From: Sulfurovum sp.
GTDB taxonomy: Bacteria > Campylobacterota > Campylobacteria > Campylobacterales > Sulfurovaceae
Assembly (NCBI GenBank): GCA_027065815.1
Contig: JAMONL010000018.1
Location: forward strand, 1 to 53,180
Direction: 5' to 3'
Length of the DNA: 53,180 nt
The position numbers and the translations under genes are program-made. Shown here in pieces: positions 1 to 9,372 of the stretch; the stretch's first letter is position 1; each line of letters begins with the position of its first letter. Under the pieces are notes generated by a model. The model ran no database searches. It saw only the letters and a list, made by a program, of their open reading frames with translations, and was not told the DNA's origin.

Positions 1-770
1 TCGGCGCTATGGGATGTGCCAAATGGAAAGGAGTCCGTTTAAAAGATGTACTTCAAAAGGCAGGACTTAAAGAGGGTGCATCCTGGGTTGGGTTTAACGG
101 TGAGGAAAAAGCTGTCTACAATGAAACTGCTGACTTCATCCGCGAAGTGAAGATCGATGAGATCCATGACGACATTATCCTTGCCTATGAGATGAATGGA
201 GAAGAACTTCCTTACCTCAATGGATACCCGCTAAGGCTCATCATCCCCGGTGTCTACTCAGACTCATGGATCAAAATGCTTTCACACATTACAGTAACCA
301 AGGAGAGACAAAAACTACATTTCATGGATCATGCCTACCGCATACCGGACAATGACTGTGAGTGTGAAACGCCTGACAATCTGGCAGCAAAGACCAAACC
401 GATCGAAGAGATGAATGTAAACTCACTCATTGGGTACCCGCAGACAGGGACAAAAGTCAAACAAGGTGCTGAACTCATCGTCAGAGGTGTGGCGTTTGAT
501 GGCGGGCATGGCATTAAAACGGTGCAGATCTCTACAGATAATGGCACTACATGGAATGATGCAAAACTCGATGACGGAAGCCAGGGCAAGTACGCCTACC
601 GGGCTTTCTCCTATTCACTCAAACCATCAGAAAACGGTACACTGAGCATACTCTGTAAAGCAAGCAATGAAAAAGGGGAAGTACAGCCTTTTCCTCAAGA
701 TATCAAATGGAATCATGGCGGATACAAATATAACGGTATTGATGAAGTAAGCGTAGAGGTGGTAGCATAA
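1..770 (+). CDS. sorA: Sulfite dehydrogenase molybdenum subunit SorA, C-terminal part (5' truncated by window edge)
   Basis: The reading frame is open to the window edge, so the ATG at 9 is internal and the N-terminal part lies outside. The visible part starts with GAMGCAKWKGVRLKDVL, the W-x-GV-x-L-xx-VL signature of the sulfite oxidase molybdopterin fold. It continues into the Mo-co dimerisation domain (roughly the last 120 residues, with the V-x-I-S-x-D-xG-xxW pattern at VQISTDNGTTWNDA). Enzymes of this family oxidise sulfite to sulfate in the periplasm. The following cytochrome gene overlaps it by one base (TAATG), the arrangement of sulfite:cytochrome c oxidoreductase SorAB. The pairing supports SorA over YedY/MsrP, which has no such partner. 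The substrate is inferred from family and context. Confidence 0.85.
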   Translation, partial: GAMGCAKWKGVRLKDVLQKAGLKEGASWVGFNGEEKAVYNETADFIREVKIDEIHDDIILAYEMNGEELPYLNGYPLRLIIPGVYSDSWIKMLSHITVTKERQKLHFMDHAYRIPDNDCECETPDNLAAKTKPIEEMNVNSLIGYPQTGTKVKQGAELIVRGVAFDGGHGIKTVQISTDNGTTWNDAKLDDGSQGKYAYRAFSYSLKPSENGTLSILCKASNEKGEVQPFPQDIKWNHGGYKYNGIDEVSVEVVA

Positions 771-1084
771 TGACAAGTCTTAAAAAAATACTTTTAACAA
801 TTCTCTTCCTGACAGTAAGCCTTTTAGCAGATACAGGTATCACTATGCCTTACGTAGACTTTCCGATGAAACCCGGAAAAGGCATGTACTCGACCAAAGG
901 CAAATGTAATATGTGCCACTCTTTTGGGTATATCATCAATCAGGGAAAACAATCCAAAAAATTCTGGCATGACAAAGTCATCAAGATGATCACTGTTTTC
1001 AAAGCCCCTATTAAAACACAAAAAGATATAGATGATGTCACAAACTATCTGTTTGAGAATTATGGAAATGGAGAGTTGGAATAA
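770..1084 (+). CDS. sorB: Monoheme cytochrome c subunit of sulfite dehydrogenase (SorB-like)
   Basis: A 104-residue protein with a Sec signal peptide (MTSLKKILLTILFLTVSLLA) and one heme c motif, CNMCH, at about residue 46. The heme axial Met is probably among those near the C-terminal half. It is translationally coupled to sorA (TAATG overlap) and is the expected electron acceptor from the molybdenum subunit, passing electrons to periplasmic cytochromes. The size and position match SorB. Two stop codons in tandem (TAATAA) and a 20-bp perfect palindrome follow. Confidence 0.85.
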   Translation: MTSLKKILLTILFLTVSLLADTGITMPYVDFPMKPGKGMYSTKGKCNMCHSFGYIINQGKQSKKFWHDKVIKMITVFKAPIKTQKDIDDVTNYLFENYGNGELE

Positions 1085-1092
1085 TAACGTAA

Positions 1093-1112
1093 TGGTCAGG
1101 CATGCCTGACCA
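1093..1112. terminator. 20-bp perfect palindrome between convergent sorB and arsC
   Basis: TGGTCAGGCATGCCTGACCA is fully self-complementary and sits in the 42-bp gap between the convergent stops of sorB and arsC. It has no good T-run on either side, so it would be a weak or bidirectional terminator. A binding site is an alternative. Confidence 0.5.
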
Positions 1113-1126
1113 CTACTGTAGTAAAT

Positions 1127-1480
1127 TTATGCGTCTAAAAGCTCTATAATATTTTCTATGGGTCTGCCAATGGCTGCTTTTCCGTCTTTAATCACGATCG
1201 GTCTTTCGATCAGCTTTGGATTTGCTGCCATAGCATCAATAAGTTTATCTTCATCCTCCACAGTTTTAAGCCCCAACTCTTTGTAAATATCTTCTTTCGT
1301 TCGCATCAACTCTCTGGCTGTAATACCCAGCATCTTTAACATTTCAACGATCTCATCTCTGCTTGGAGGGGTGTCAAGATATTTTACAACTTCAACATCT
1401 ACACCTTTTTCTTCCAGTAATGCTGCTGCATTTCTTGATTTTGAACATCTTGGGTTGTGCCACAGGGTGATCTTACTCAT
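1127..1480 (-). CDS. arsC: ArsC-type arsenate reductase (glutaredoxin family fold)
   Basis: A 117-residue protein of the ArsC/Spx thioredoxin-like family. NPRCSKSR near the N-terminus carries the single catalytic Cys12 and following Arg of glutaredoxin-linked ArsC. The downstream block LIERPIVIKDGKAAIGRP has the conserved RP and R used for oxyanion binding. The length is that of the family. There is no ars operon here: it lies just downstream of a coiled-coil protein and lolA on the same strand. True arsenate reduction is therefore a family inference, and a YffB-like role is possible. Confidence 0.8.
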   Translation of the reverse strand: MSKITLWHNPRCSKSRNAAALLEEKGVDVEVVKYLDTPPSRDEIVEMLKMLGITARELMRTKEDIYKELGLKTVEDEDKLIDAMAANPKLIERPIVIKDGKAAIGRPIENIIELLDA

Positions 1481-1483
1481 ACA

Positions 1484-2026
1484 TTATCCTTTATCATGGT
1501 TTGATCTTTTTTCCATTTCAGAAGCAAATCTTGCTTCACTTTCCAGTTTCATTAAAAGACGTGCATTGTTGACATGAAGCTTGTTGTTGTCTTCCTGTAC
1601 TGCTTCGAACTTTTCATTCAGTGCTTTATGTTCTTCTGTCAGTTTTCCAAAAATATTGAGTGTATGGTCCAGTTCTGCACGTGTTTCACTTTGCAGTTTT
1701 TCAAGCGCATTGTGTGCTGTCTGCAAATGTTCCAGTTTGCTTTCCGTATCACCCAGTTTTTCTCTTGTTTCTGCAAACTGCTGCAGTTCCTGCTCATTTT
1801 GTGCATTTTTTATTTTTAGATTTTGCAATTCATTCTGGAGATCGGCGATAAGCGCTTCTTTCTCCTGATTATCTATTTCGGTATTGATGAATCTGTCTTT
1901 ATAACTTTTGATACGCATACTGGAAATGACCACCATCAGAACAACAAAAAGTAAGATAACGATAGCAATGGCGACCATCACCATATAGCCGGAGTCATTG
2001 CTTATTTTACAGACAATATCATTCAT
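1484..2026 (-). CDS. Membrane-anchored coiled-coil protein, unknown function
   Basis: I do not recognise this 180-residue protein. A single hydrophobic segment (about residues 14-36) is followed by a basic flank (RIKSYKDR) and then an almost uninterrupted heptad-rich helix (about 50-165) rich in Glu, Lys, Gln and Leu. By positive-inside logic the coiled coil is cytoplasmic. Its ATG is one base from the lolA stop and its stop is three bases from the arsC start, so the three genes look co-transcribed. It may be a structural or scaffolding protein. Confidence 0.75.
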   Translation of the reverse strand: MNDIVCKISNDSGYMVMVAIAIVILLFVVLMVVISSMRIKSYKDRFINTEIDNQEKEALIADLQNELQNLKIKNAQNEQELQQFAETREKLGDTESKLEHLQTAHNALEKLQSETRAELDHTLNIFGKLTEEHKALNEKFEAVQEDNNKLHVNNARLLMKLESEARFASEMEKRSNHDKG

Positions 2027-2027
2027 T

Positions 2028-2561
2028 TTATCCCTTTATGAAATCATATGCTTTTGGCTTGCGGCACTGCATTTTTTTAGAAGAGAGTTTTCCCTTACCA
2101 TACTTGATATGTCTAAACGCGATCTGTACTTTGTTGTCAAGATCATCAAAATAGGCGACTGCTTCCAATCTGTGTTTTTTATCGACCTGCAAGGTATACT
2201 GTTTACCTTCATACTCCGCTACATAAATATTTTTACTGTGCAATTTTGCCTTTTTAAGGATCTTTCCAAGATCAAATCCTTTAGAAATGTTGTATTGTGA
2301 GATCTGCTCAAGGTCATGGTCGACCACCAGGAGTTCAAACCCGTTAGTACACACCTCTTTTTTCGTCGGTTTGGTATATTCCCACTTCAGTTTTGAACCT
2401 TCCGAAAAATAGACTTTACCTGAATAATGTATGACTTTTTTCTTGGGATTTGTGATCATTTGTGTAAAATCGGCCTGAAAATTCTCCGGGGTATCAATCC
2501 CTTCTGCAAACACAGATATACTCAAGATCAAGATCAGTAACACTTGTCTAAGATTCAGCAT
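2028..2561 (-). CDS. lolA: Outer-membrane lipoprotein carrier LolA
   Basis: LolA is the periplasmic chaperone that ferries lipoproteins from the LolCDE transporter to the outer membrane. The protein has the family core FQADFTQ, then the beta-strand block YSGKVYFSEGSKLKWEY, and fits the family length (177 residues). I chose the ATG at 2561 (MLNLRQVLLILILSISVFAEG) because it starts a clean signal peptide and has GAGG seven bases upstream. The GTG at 2588 only adds a polar leader. It is divergent from secA, and a LolC/E-like permease follows secA, so two Lol-pathway genes flank secA. Confidence 0.88.
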   Translation of the reverse strand: MLNLRQVLLILILSISVFAEGIDTPENFQADFTQMITNPKKKVIHYSGKVYFSEGSKLKWEYTKPTKKEVCTNGFELLVVDHDLEQISQYNISKGFDLGKILKKAKLHSKNIYVAEYEGKQYTLQVDKKHRLEAVAYFDDLDNKVQIAFRHIKYGKGKLSSKKMQCRKPKAYDFIKG

Positions 2562-2790
2562 TTTCTGCCTCACTGTACTCTGTTTCACACAAATAATTTA
2601 GTAATTTGTTGCACTGCGTTTTAACGCTTGTAACACTTGTCATTTTTATCCTTTTAAGAGCGTTAATTATATATTAAACAACCCAAAATACCACTTTAGG
2701 CACATACATTGTCACAAAAAATAGTGAAACAACTGTGTCTCTGTCGTTCCTAACTGATTATTAATCACTTTTTAGATAAAATATTTGCCA

Positions 2791-2796
2791 TATAAT
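2791..2796 (+). promoter_or_regulatory. -10 box of secA promoter
   Basis: TATAAT lies 21 bp upstream of the secA ATG in the 256-bp lolA-secA divergent gap. There is no convincing -35, as is usual for this phylum. The rest of the gap shows nothing firm beyond a small palindrome at 2755-2767. Confidence 0.6.
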
Positions 2797-2817
2797 TAGT
2801 AAAGTAGGCAAATAAAA

Positions 2818-5457
2818 ATGATAAAAAGTGTTCTTAAAGTCTTTGGCACAAGAAATGACAAAATTGTTAAAGGGTATCTCAAAAGAGTCAAAAACATCAA
2901 TGTACTTGAATCAAACTATGAAAAGTTAAGTGATGAAGAGCTTAAGGCTGCATTCAATGCACTGAAAGAAGAAGTACAGAGCGGTAACAAAACACTTGAT
3001 GATGTACTTTATGAATCATTTGCCATTACCAGAGAAGTAAGTAAAAGAACACTTGGACTCAGACACTATGATGTACAAATGGTCGGAGGTATGGTACTCA
3101 ACGACGGTGACATCGCAGAGATGAAGACCGGTGAAGGTAAAACACTTGTCGCCACACTTGCTGTTGTACTCAATGCCATGACAGGCAAAGGGGTACATGT
3201 CGTTACCGTGAATGACTACCTGGCAAAAAGAGACAGCGAAGAGATGGGTGTACTTTACAACTTCCTGGGATACAGCGTGGGATGCATTACCACAGATATC
3301 CATGATGAAATGGAAAGAAAAGCCCAGTACGATGCCGACATTACTTACGGTACAAATAACGAATACGGTTTTGACTACCTGCGTGACAACATGAAGGTAC
3401 GTGCCGAAGAGAAAGTACAGCGTGACCACTACTATGCTATCGTCGATGAAGTGGACTCCATTCTGATCGATGAGGCAAGAACTCCGTTGATCATCTCCGG
3501 TCCTACACAGAGAGACCATAACCATTATGCACAGGCAGACAAGATAGCCAACCAGATGGAACGTGGAGAAAAAATAGAAACAAAACCGGGTGAGGATGAA
3601 CAGACCACCGGTGACTTCATTGTCGATGAGAAGAACAGAACCATCGTGATGACCGAACAGGGACTTCAAAAAGCACAGGATCTTTTTGAGGTAGAGAACC
3701 TCTATTCTCTTGAGAATGCAGCCCTTTCCCATCACCTCGACCAAGCACTCAAAGCCCATTACATTTTTGAAAAAGATGTAGACTATGTCGTACAGAACAA
3801 TGAGATCATCATTGTAGATGAGTTTACAGGAAGACTTTCAGAAGGTCGCAGATACTCTGAAGGACTGCACCAGGCACTGGAAGCCAAAGAGGGTGTGGAG
3901 ATACAGGAAGAGTCACAGACGCTTGCAGAGATCACATACCAGAACTACTTTAGAATGTATGAAAAACTGGCAGGTATGACCGGTACGGCACAAACCGAAG
4001 CCACAGAATTTGCACAGATCTATAACCTTGATGTTATCTCTATCCCTACCAATGTACCTATTGCCAGAGATGACAAAAATGACCTTATCTACAACACAGA
4101 ACGTGAAAAGCTTGATGCTGTGGTCAGAAGAGTCAAAGAGTTGAATTCAAAAGGTCAGCCTGTACTGATCGGTACGGCTTCCATTGAAAAATCAGAAATG
4201 ATCGATGAAAGACTCAGAAAAGAGAAGATCCCCCATAACATGCTCAATGCGAAGAACCATGAGCAGGAAGCGGAGATCATTAAAAATGCCGGTCATAAAG
4301 GTGCCGTAACTGTTGCAACCAATATGGCGGGACGTGGGGTTGACATTAAGATAGATGATGAAGTAAGAGCGCTTGGCGGATTGATGATCCTCGGTACGGA
4401 AAGACATGAAAGTAGACGTATAGACAACCAGTTAAGAGGTCGTTCAGGCCGTCAGGGTGATCCGGGAGAGAGTCAATTCTTCCTTAGCCTTGATGACAAC
4501 CTTCTGCGTATTTTCGGAGGAGAGAAGATCAGAAACATCATGAACAAACTGGGTGTAGAAGAGGGAGAATACATCGACTCCAAGATCGTAACACGTTCGG
4601 TTGAAAAAGCACAGAAAAAAGTGGAAAATCAGCACTACGAGTCAAGAAAGCATATTCTTGAGTATGATGATGTTGCCAACCACCAACGAAAAGCGATCTA
4701 TGCCTTCAGAAACCAGCTGCTTGATACGGAATTCGATATTGCTGCGAAGATCAAAGAGAACCGTTCTGAATATATTGACCATCTCTTAACAGAGTGTGAG
4801 ATCTTTGGAGGTATGCCTAAAGAAGATTTCAATGTTGAAAAGCTTGCTGAACTTATAAAAGAAGAGCTTCATACAGAAGTCGATCCTCAGCACTTTGCAG
4901 ACAAAGAACCTGAAGAGCTCAAAGAGATGATCACAGAAATGATGGAAAATATGTATGAAGAGAAGATGTCCCAGCTTGATCCTGAGCAGAGAACGGAGAT
5001 CGAACGTATCCTCTACCTTCAGGTATTGGATCCTCAGTGGAGAGACCACCTTTATGAGATGGATGTACTTAAAACCGGTATCGGACTCAGGGGGTATAAC
5101 CAAAAAGATCCGCTTACCGAATACAAGCAAGACAGTTACAAGCTCTTTACCGACCTAGTAGAACGTATTAAATATGAAGCGGTAAAAGTACTGCATCTTG
5201 TACAGTTTGACTTTACTTCTCCGGAAGAGGAAGAGGCAGCAGTTGAACAGATAAGAGAAGAATTGGAAAGTGAAGTAGCGGATGCGCAGCTCAATCAGTC
5301 TTACGAAGAAGGTGAGATCACTGAAGATTCTGCGAAACTCAAACCTATTGAAGGAACTAAAAAACCAAAAAGAAATGATCCCTGTCCTTGTGGATCAGGT
5401 AAAAAATACAAAAACTGCTGTGGACAAAGCGGACCGAAAAAAGGTCTTTTGGCCTAA
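2818..5457 (+). CDS. secA: Preprotein translocase ATPase SecA
   Basis: SecA is the peripheral motor that drives proteins through SecYEG. The 879-residue protein is full length. It shows [11 protein letters not shown] (Walker A, residues 102-112), [15 protein letters not shown] (Walker B, from residue 210), the TGTAQTEA region, the [10 protein letters not shown] helicase motif of NBD2, the wing/scaffold region, and the C-terminal zinc tail [13 protein letters not shown] used for SecB/lipid contact. It overlaps the next gene by one base (TAATG), coupling it to the LolC/E-like permease. Confidence 0.98.
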   Translation: MIKSVLKVFGTRNDKIVKGYLKRVKNINVLESNYEKLSDEELKAAFNALKEEVQSGNKTLDDVLYESFAITREVSKRTLGLRHYDVQMVGGMVLNDGDIAEMKTGEGKTLVATLAVVLNAMTGKGVHVVTVNDYLAKRDSEEMGVLYNFLGYSVGCITTDIHDEMERKAQYDADITYGTNNEYGFDYLRDNMKVRAEEKVQRDHYYAIVDEVDSILIDEARTPLIISGPTQRDHNHYAQADKIANQMERGEKIETKPGEDEQTTGDFIVDEKNRTIVMTEQGLQKAQDLFEVENLYSLENAALSHHLDQALKAHYIFEKDVDYVVQNNEIIIVDEFTGRLSEGRRYSEGLHQALEAKEGVEIQEESQTLAEITYQNYFRMYEKLAGMTGTAQTEATEFAQIYNLDVISIPTNVPIARDDKNDLIYNTEREKLDAVVRRVKELNSKGQPVLIGTASIEKSEMIDERLRKEKIPHNMLNAKNHEQEAEIIKNAGHKGAVTVATNMAGRGVDIKIDDEVRALGGLMILGTERHESRRIDNQLRGRSGRQGDPGESQFFLSLDDNLLRIFGGEKIRNIMNKLGVEEGEYIDSKIVTRSVEKAQKKVENQHYESRKHILEYDDVANHQRKAIYAFRNQLLDTEFDIAAKIKENRSEYIDHLLTECEIFGGMPKEDFNVEKLAELIKEELHTEVDPQHFADKEPEELKEMITEMMENMYEEKMSQLDPEQRTEIERILYLQVLDPQWRDHLYEMDVLKTGIGLRGYNQKDPLTEYKQDSYKLFTDLVERIKYEAVKVLHLVQFDFTSPEEEEAAVEQIREELESEVADAQLNQSYEEGEITEDSAKLKPIEGTKKPKRNDPCPCGSGKKYKNCCGQSGPKKGLLA

Positions 5458-6677
5458 TGTCCAAAACACTCTCCAAGCCTAACAAAACTTTTGTTAGGCA
5501 CATCATTAAGCACTATCTCAAATACGACAAAGAAAATCCTTTTATTTTCATCTCTGCCATTTTGGCATTTCTGGGTATCGCTACGGGGGTGATGGTATTG
5601 ATGATCGCTATGGGGATCATGAACGGTACGCAAAAAGAGTTCTCTAAAAAACTTTTTGTGATGAACTACCCGCTTACCCTTTTGCCTGTGGAAGAAAATG
5701 CTATCAACGATGATCTGCTTAAAAAACTTAAAGAGAAATTTCCGCATTTTAAATTCTCTCCCTACTACACCACGCAGGTTATCACCAAAAATGAAGGGGC
5801 GGTACAGGGATCTTTGCTTTATGGTGTTGATTTTGACAAAGAAGCACAGATCAACCACATTTTTGCAGAGGCAGAGGGAAACTCCACAAACAAATTCCGA
5901 GTAGTCGTCGGTGATGCACTCTCTTATGAAATGAATGCTCCAAAAGGAGACAAGGTCACTCTCTACTTTTCAGAACAACAGGCTGTAGGTTTTGGAACCA
6001 TGCCCCTGCAGAAACGTTTTCTGATCGATGGTGTTTTTGATTCAGGACTGAAAGCATACGATAAAGCTATCATGTATACGTCACTTGAAGCTTTTGAAAA
6101 ACTGCTCAAACGTACAGACGGTATTTATGATGGTTTGCATATCTATACAGAAGATCCTATGAAAGAGATAGAGAAGATACGCAAGATCGTACCTGAAACA
6201 GTAATCGTCGAGGGTTGGTGGCAACAGAACGGTAACTTCTTTGCTGCCATGGAGATGGAAAAGAAAGCCCTTTTCCTTGTACTTCTGCTTATTATTCTGG
6301 TAGCCTCTTTAAATATCGTCTCTTCACTTCTCATGACGGTAATGAGCCGACGCTCAGAGATCGCTCTCATGCGTACACTGGGTGCCACAAAAGCTGAAAT
6401 AAAATCTATTTTCTTCAGACTGGGTCTTGTTATCGGTTCTGCAGGTATTGTAGCCGGTACTCTGCTCGGTGGCTTTGGTATCTGGATACTCACTACTTTT
6501 GACATTATCTCTATGCCGGCAGATGTCTATGGTACTTCCAAACTTCCGGTTGACTTGACCATGGGAGACTTCGGACTGATCATTCTGGGAACATCTGTCA
6601 TTATTCTGCTTTCTGCACTCTACCCTGCCAAGAAAGCTTCACAGACGGATCCCTTAACCGTGCTTAGGAATGAGTAG
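5457..6677 (+). CDS. ABC transporter permease, LolC/LolE family
   Basis: A 406-residue FtsX/MacB-type permease. It has an N-terminal TM (about residues 27-50), a large periplasmic domain (about 50-270) and three C-terminal TMs with the family motif MSRRSEIALMRTLGATKAEI at the coupling-helix region. LolC/E extracts lipoproteins from the inner membrane for LolA. lolA lies just across the divergent promoter, which supports this role. As in many Campylobacterota a single permease could homodimerise in place of LolC+LolE. No LolD ATPase is in the window. The start overlaps the secA stop. Confidence 0.85.
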   Translation: MSKTLSKPNKTFVRHIIKHYLKYDKENPFIFISAILAFLGIATGVMVLMIAMGIMNGTQKEFSKKLFVMNYPLTLLPVEENAINDDLLKKLKEKFPHFKFSPYYTTQVITKNEGAVQGSLLYGVDFDKEAQINHIFAEAEGNSTNKFRVVVGDALSYEMNAPKGDKVTLYFSEQQAVGFGTMPLQKRFLIDGVFDSGLKAYDKAIMYTSLEAFEKLLKRTDGIYDGLHIYTEDPMKEIEKIRKIVPETVIVEGWWQQNGNFFAAMEMEKKALFLVLLLIILVASLNIVSSLLMTVMSRRSEIALMRTLGATKAEIKSIFFRLGLVIGSAGIVAGTLLGGFGIWILTTFDIISMPADVYGTSKLPVDLTMGDFGLIILGTSVIILLSALYPAKKASQTDPLTVLRNE

Positions 6678-6687
6678 CAATAAACTG

Positions 6688-9372
6688 TTATGGAGCAACT
6701 CTGTTAAAAAGATCCGGTTTTTTAATATTCAGCAGTGGCTTCTTCTTGGGTTTCGATGGCTGATTGGTGATATGTGCCGGTGACTGGAATGTTCTTTTAA
6801 TAAGATCCAGCGGCAGTTTAAGCAACTCTTTTGTCGCTGAAGTTTTAACCACAGGCTTGGACAAAGAACCTGTGATCTTCAAACCTACCGTCATACTTTT
6901 ATCTTCACCCATCAATATGTAGCCAAGCACAGGAATACTGCCTACTACTTTTCCCAACTCTCTGGCAGTTTGGATCGCCAGATTCATATTGATGGTTTTT
7001 TTCTTCAGATCAATTACACCTTTTCCCACAATACTGGCTGATGTTCCTTCAATATGTATGGTATCAAAGATGATCTTGTTCTTTATTTTACGATATTTTG
7101 CAATTCCATGTTTGATCATAAAACCTTTTTTTGAAAATCCGGGATTATTCAGTGTTGCCAAAGCAGGTAAAGTATTGATAAAGGCTAGTGTATTGTTATA
7201 GGCTTTGAAGTCACGCATCACCCCACCTTCTATAATGATCTCTCCATACATTGTTTTATTCGGGTTGCCATGACTTTTAAAGGAATATCGCCCATTATGC
7301 AACCCTCTGAAATTGATCAGAGGATGCAACAACCGGTCTTTGATACGCAGTGCTTCGATCGTAATATTTTTACCTCTTTTGACAAATTTGACCTTATCTT
7401 TTCCCAAATTCCCGACCGCAGTGATATCACCGTTTGGCGTAATCTTAATATTGTAATTGTCTGTGACAAGGGTATATTCTTTGTATCGAATTTTACTTTT
7501 TTTACCTATGATATGTATGGTCTTCCTTTTTCTTGAAGAAGTACTTGCACGCATATTCTTTTCTCTACTGTCAAAAAATTCTTTAAGGTCTATATTGAGA
7601 TTATTCACACGCATGATGGATTTGACAACATTAATATATAATCGATCATTGAATGCCTGAAAAATAAATTCATTTTTTGAAATTTTCCCTTTACATGGTA
7701 CCCGGGTATGGCAAATATCATTCCTGTCATAAAAGAAACAGGAATTGCGTTTGAGTGTACCAGTATAAGTGTATGTCTTAAAATCTTTCGTTACAATATC
7801 AAGTTTTCCTCCATCTATTTCTATATCCATCTTTTTTAAATAGGGTGTGATCGTCTTCAAATCCAACAGTTGTATCTTGAATTCTTTTTCACTGCGTACT
7901 ATTTTTATCTTTAATGTCGGTATTTCAAGAATGTGTTTTCCATAATCGATCTTTAATGCCAGATCTTTATTTTTCAGATCAAAATAGGTATCTTTTGAAT
8001 TACCCAAATGAAAATGCTTTACCTGAAGCTTCAAATCGGCCTTTTTTGGTTTAAGATATATTTTTCCATTCACAAATCCTTCATACCATTTTTCTTTGAC
8101 GTGAATGTTCTTCAATGCAATGATACCTTGATCATAGTGAACCTGTCCGCCCAATACAGGCAGTTTAAATATATTGTTGATAGACACATCACCCTCTGAG
8201 AGTTGAATATCGATTAAAGCTTTTACTTTATGCTTGGCCTTCTCTTCGAGACTTTTATATTTTTTCTTCAGTGGTATCGTTAAATTGATATCTGCCGATA
8301 CAGCTTTACCTTTCTCCGTAACAGGGATGTTCAAATGGTAGGCTCTTAAAATCTCATGTACCGCCTCGTCTATTTCACTTTTTACAAGAAGGTCAAGATG
8401 AAGCAATGCGATCTTCCCTTTTTTCATATTGCTGATGGAAACCTTGCTACCGTCCAGGTCTCTGTCTTTATATGTCGGTTTTTTAATATCAAAATAGAGT
8501 GCACGGTTCTTATAGAGAAGTTTGACCTCTTGTGCGATCACAGGATCAAGTTCGTCTTTATATCGGATCTTGACATGTCGTAAGGTTGCATCACCGAGCA
8601 ATGCATTAAAATCCATTTTCAATGCATTATTAACGATTTGGGCTTTTCCTACCAAAGAATTCAACTTGTATTCTTTTGCCGTGATCTTATCGGCGATCCA
8701 GCTTTTTACGATCTCTTTAATTGGCAGCTTGTCTGTTACTGTCTTCAAATCAGAGAAGGCATCACTTTTTATTGCAAATGAAACAGAATCACCCTCTTTG
8801 AATGCCGCAAAATTCCCTTTGATATGATACGCTTCAAACTCACCCTCAGTTTCAAGCCTGTCTTTATTGAGAAAATATTTCAATTTACCGACAATATTGA
8901 TCTTCTCCTTTTTAATATAAAGCAAAGAGATATCGGCAATCAGTTTTTTCCCTTGTCTTTCTATATTTCCTGCGATCTCATAATCATCAGATGTGATATA
9001 GAGGATATTATCCACAAAAAGAAATTTCAGTTTATTGTTCTTAAAATCAATCTCATCCAGTTCTATATAATCAAAATAGGTAAAAAGATATTTGATCTTA
9101 TCAAATGTTTTATCAATATTTTCAAAAGAAGGCTTTCTTTTTGTTTCCGGTAAAATGATCTTATCTGCACGGAGGGTAAGCTTTTTATCGAGTTTAATGT
9201 ATAATCCGTCAATTTCATACTGGCCTACTTGAAAATGATCTGTATGAATACCGTATTTGAGCCAGGCAAAAAGTGCAAGAAAAAGGACGATCAGAAAAAT
9301 GAGTGTATCACGCAAAACCACATGGAGAACATGGAGTGTATGGGCAGAGAACATCATACTGGTTTTTATCAT
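6688..9372 (-). CDS. AsmA/YhdP-like (DUF3971) envelope bridge protein
   Basis: An 894-residue protein with one N-terminal TM (about residues 24-41, LIFLIVLFLALFAWLKYG) and a long beta-rich periplasmic region. Its C-terminal ~200 residues show the AsmA-like C-terminal repeat (GVMRDFKAYNNTLAFINTLPALATL ... GSIPVLGYILMGED). Family members (YhdP, TamB, AsmA) are thought to form lipid-conducting bridges between the membranes. That role is inferred here. The ATG at 9372 has AAAGGC upstream. Its first ~74 bases overlap the divergently transcribed mltG on the opposite strand. Confidence 0.8.
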   Translation of the reverse strand: MIKTSMMFSAHTLHVLHVVLRDTLIFLIVLFLALFAWLKYGIHTDHFQVGQYEIDGLYIKLDKKLTLRADKIILPETKRKPSFENIDKTFDKIKYLFTYFDYIELDEIDFKNNKLKFLFVDNILYITSDDYEIAGNIERQGKKLIADISLLYIKKEKINIVGKLKYFLNKDRLETEGEFEAYHIKGNFAAFKEGDSVSFAIKSDAFSDLKTVTDKLPIKEIVKSWIADKITAKEYKLNSLVGKAQIVNNALKMDFNALLGDATLRHVKIRYKDELDPVIAQEVKLLYKNRALYFDIKKPTYKDRDLDGSKVSISNMKKGKIALLHLDLLVKSEIDEAVHEILRAYHLNIPVTEKGKAVSADINLTIPLKKKYKSLEEKAKHKVKALIDIQLSEGDVSINNIFKLPVLGGQVHYDQGIIALKNIHVKEKWYEGFVNGKIYLKPKKADLKLQVKHFHLGNSKDTYFDLKNKDLALKIDYGKHILEIPTLKIKIVRSEKEFKIQLLDLKTITPYLKKMDIEIDGGKLDIVTKDFKTYTYTGTLKRNSCFFYDRNDICHTRVPCKGKISKNEFIFQAFNDRLYINVVKSIMRVNNLNIDLKEFFDSREKNMRASTSSRKRKTIHIIGKKSKIRYKEYTLVTDNYNIKITPNGDITAVGNLGKDKVKFVKRGKNITIEALRIKDRLLHPLINFRGLHNGRYSFKSHGNPNKTMYGEIIIEGGVMRDFKAYNNTLAFINTLPALATLNNPGFSKKGFMIKHGIAKYRKIKNKIIFDTIHIEGTSASIVGKGVIDLKKKTINMNLAIQTARELGKVVGSIPVLGYILMGEDKSMTVGLKITGSLSKPVVKTSATKELLKLPLDLIKRTFQSPAHITNQPSKPKKKPLLNIKKPDLFNRVAP

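Noticed and set aside
2755-2767. TGATTATTAATCA upstream of secA, resembling the nitrogen operator
   Set aside because: The half-sites are four bases closer together (13 bp in all versus 17) and the -10 is 30 bp away, not 40. It is probably chance in AT-rich DNA.
3016-3759. A 247-codon open frame on the minus strand within secA
   Set aside because: Opposite-strand shadow of a highly conserved gene. Its translation is rich in Cys, Phe, His and Val with no family resemblance.
9257-9298. Upstream TTG start for mltG
   Set aside because: It adds 14 basic residues and lengthens the antisense overlap, and the ATG at 9299 has a better ribosome site.
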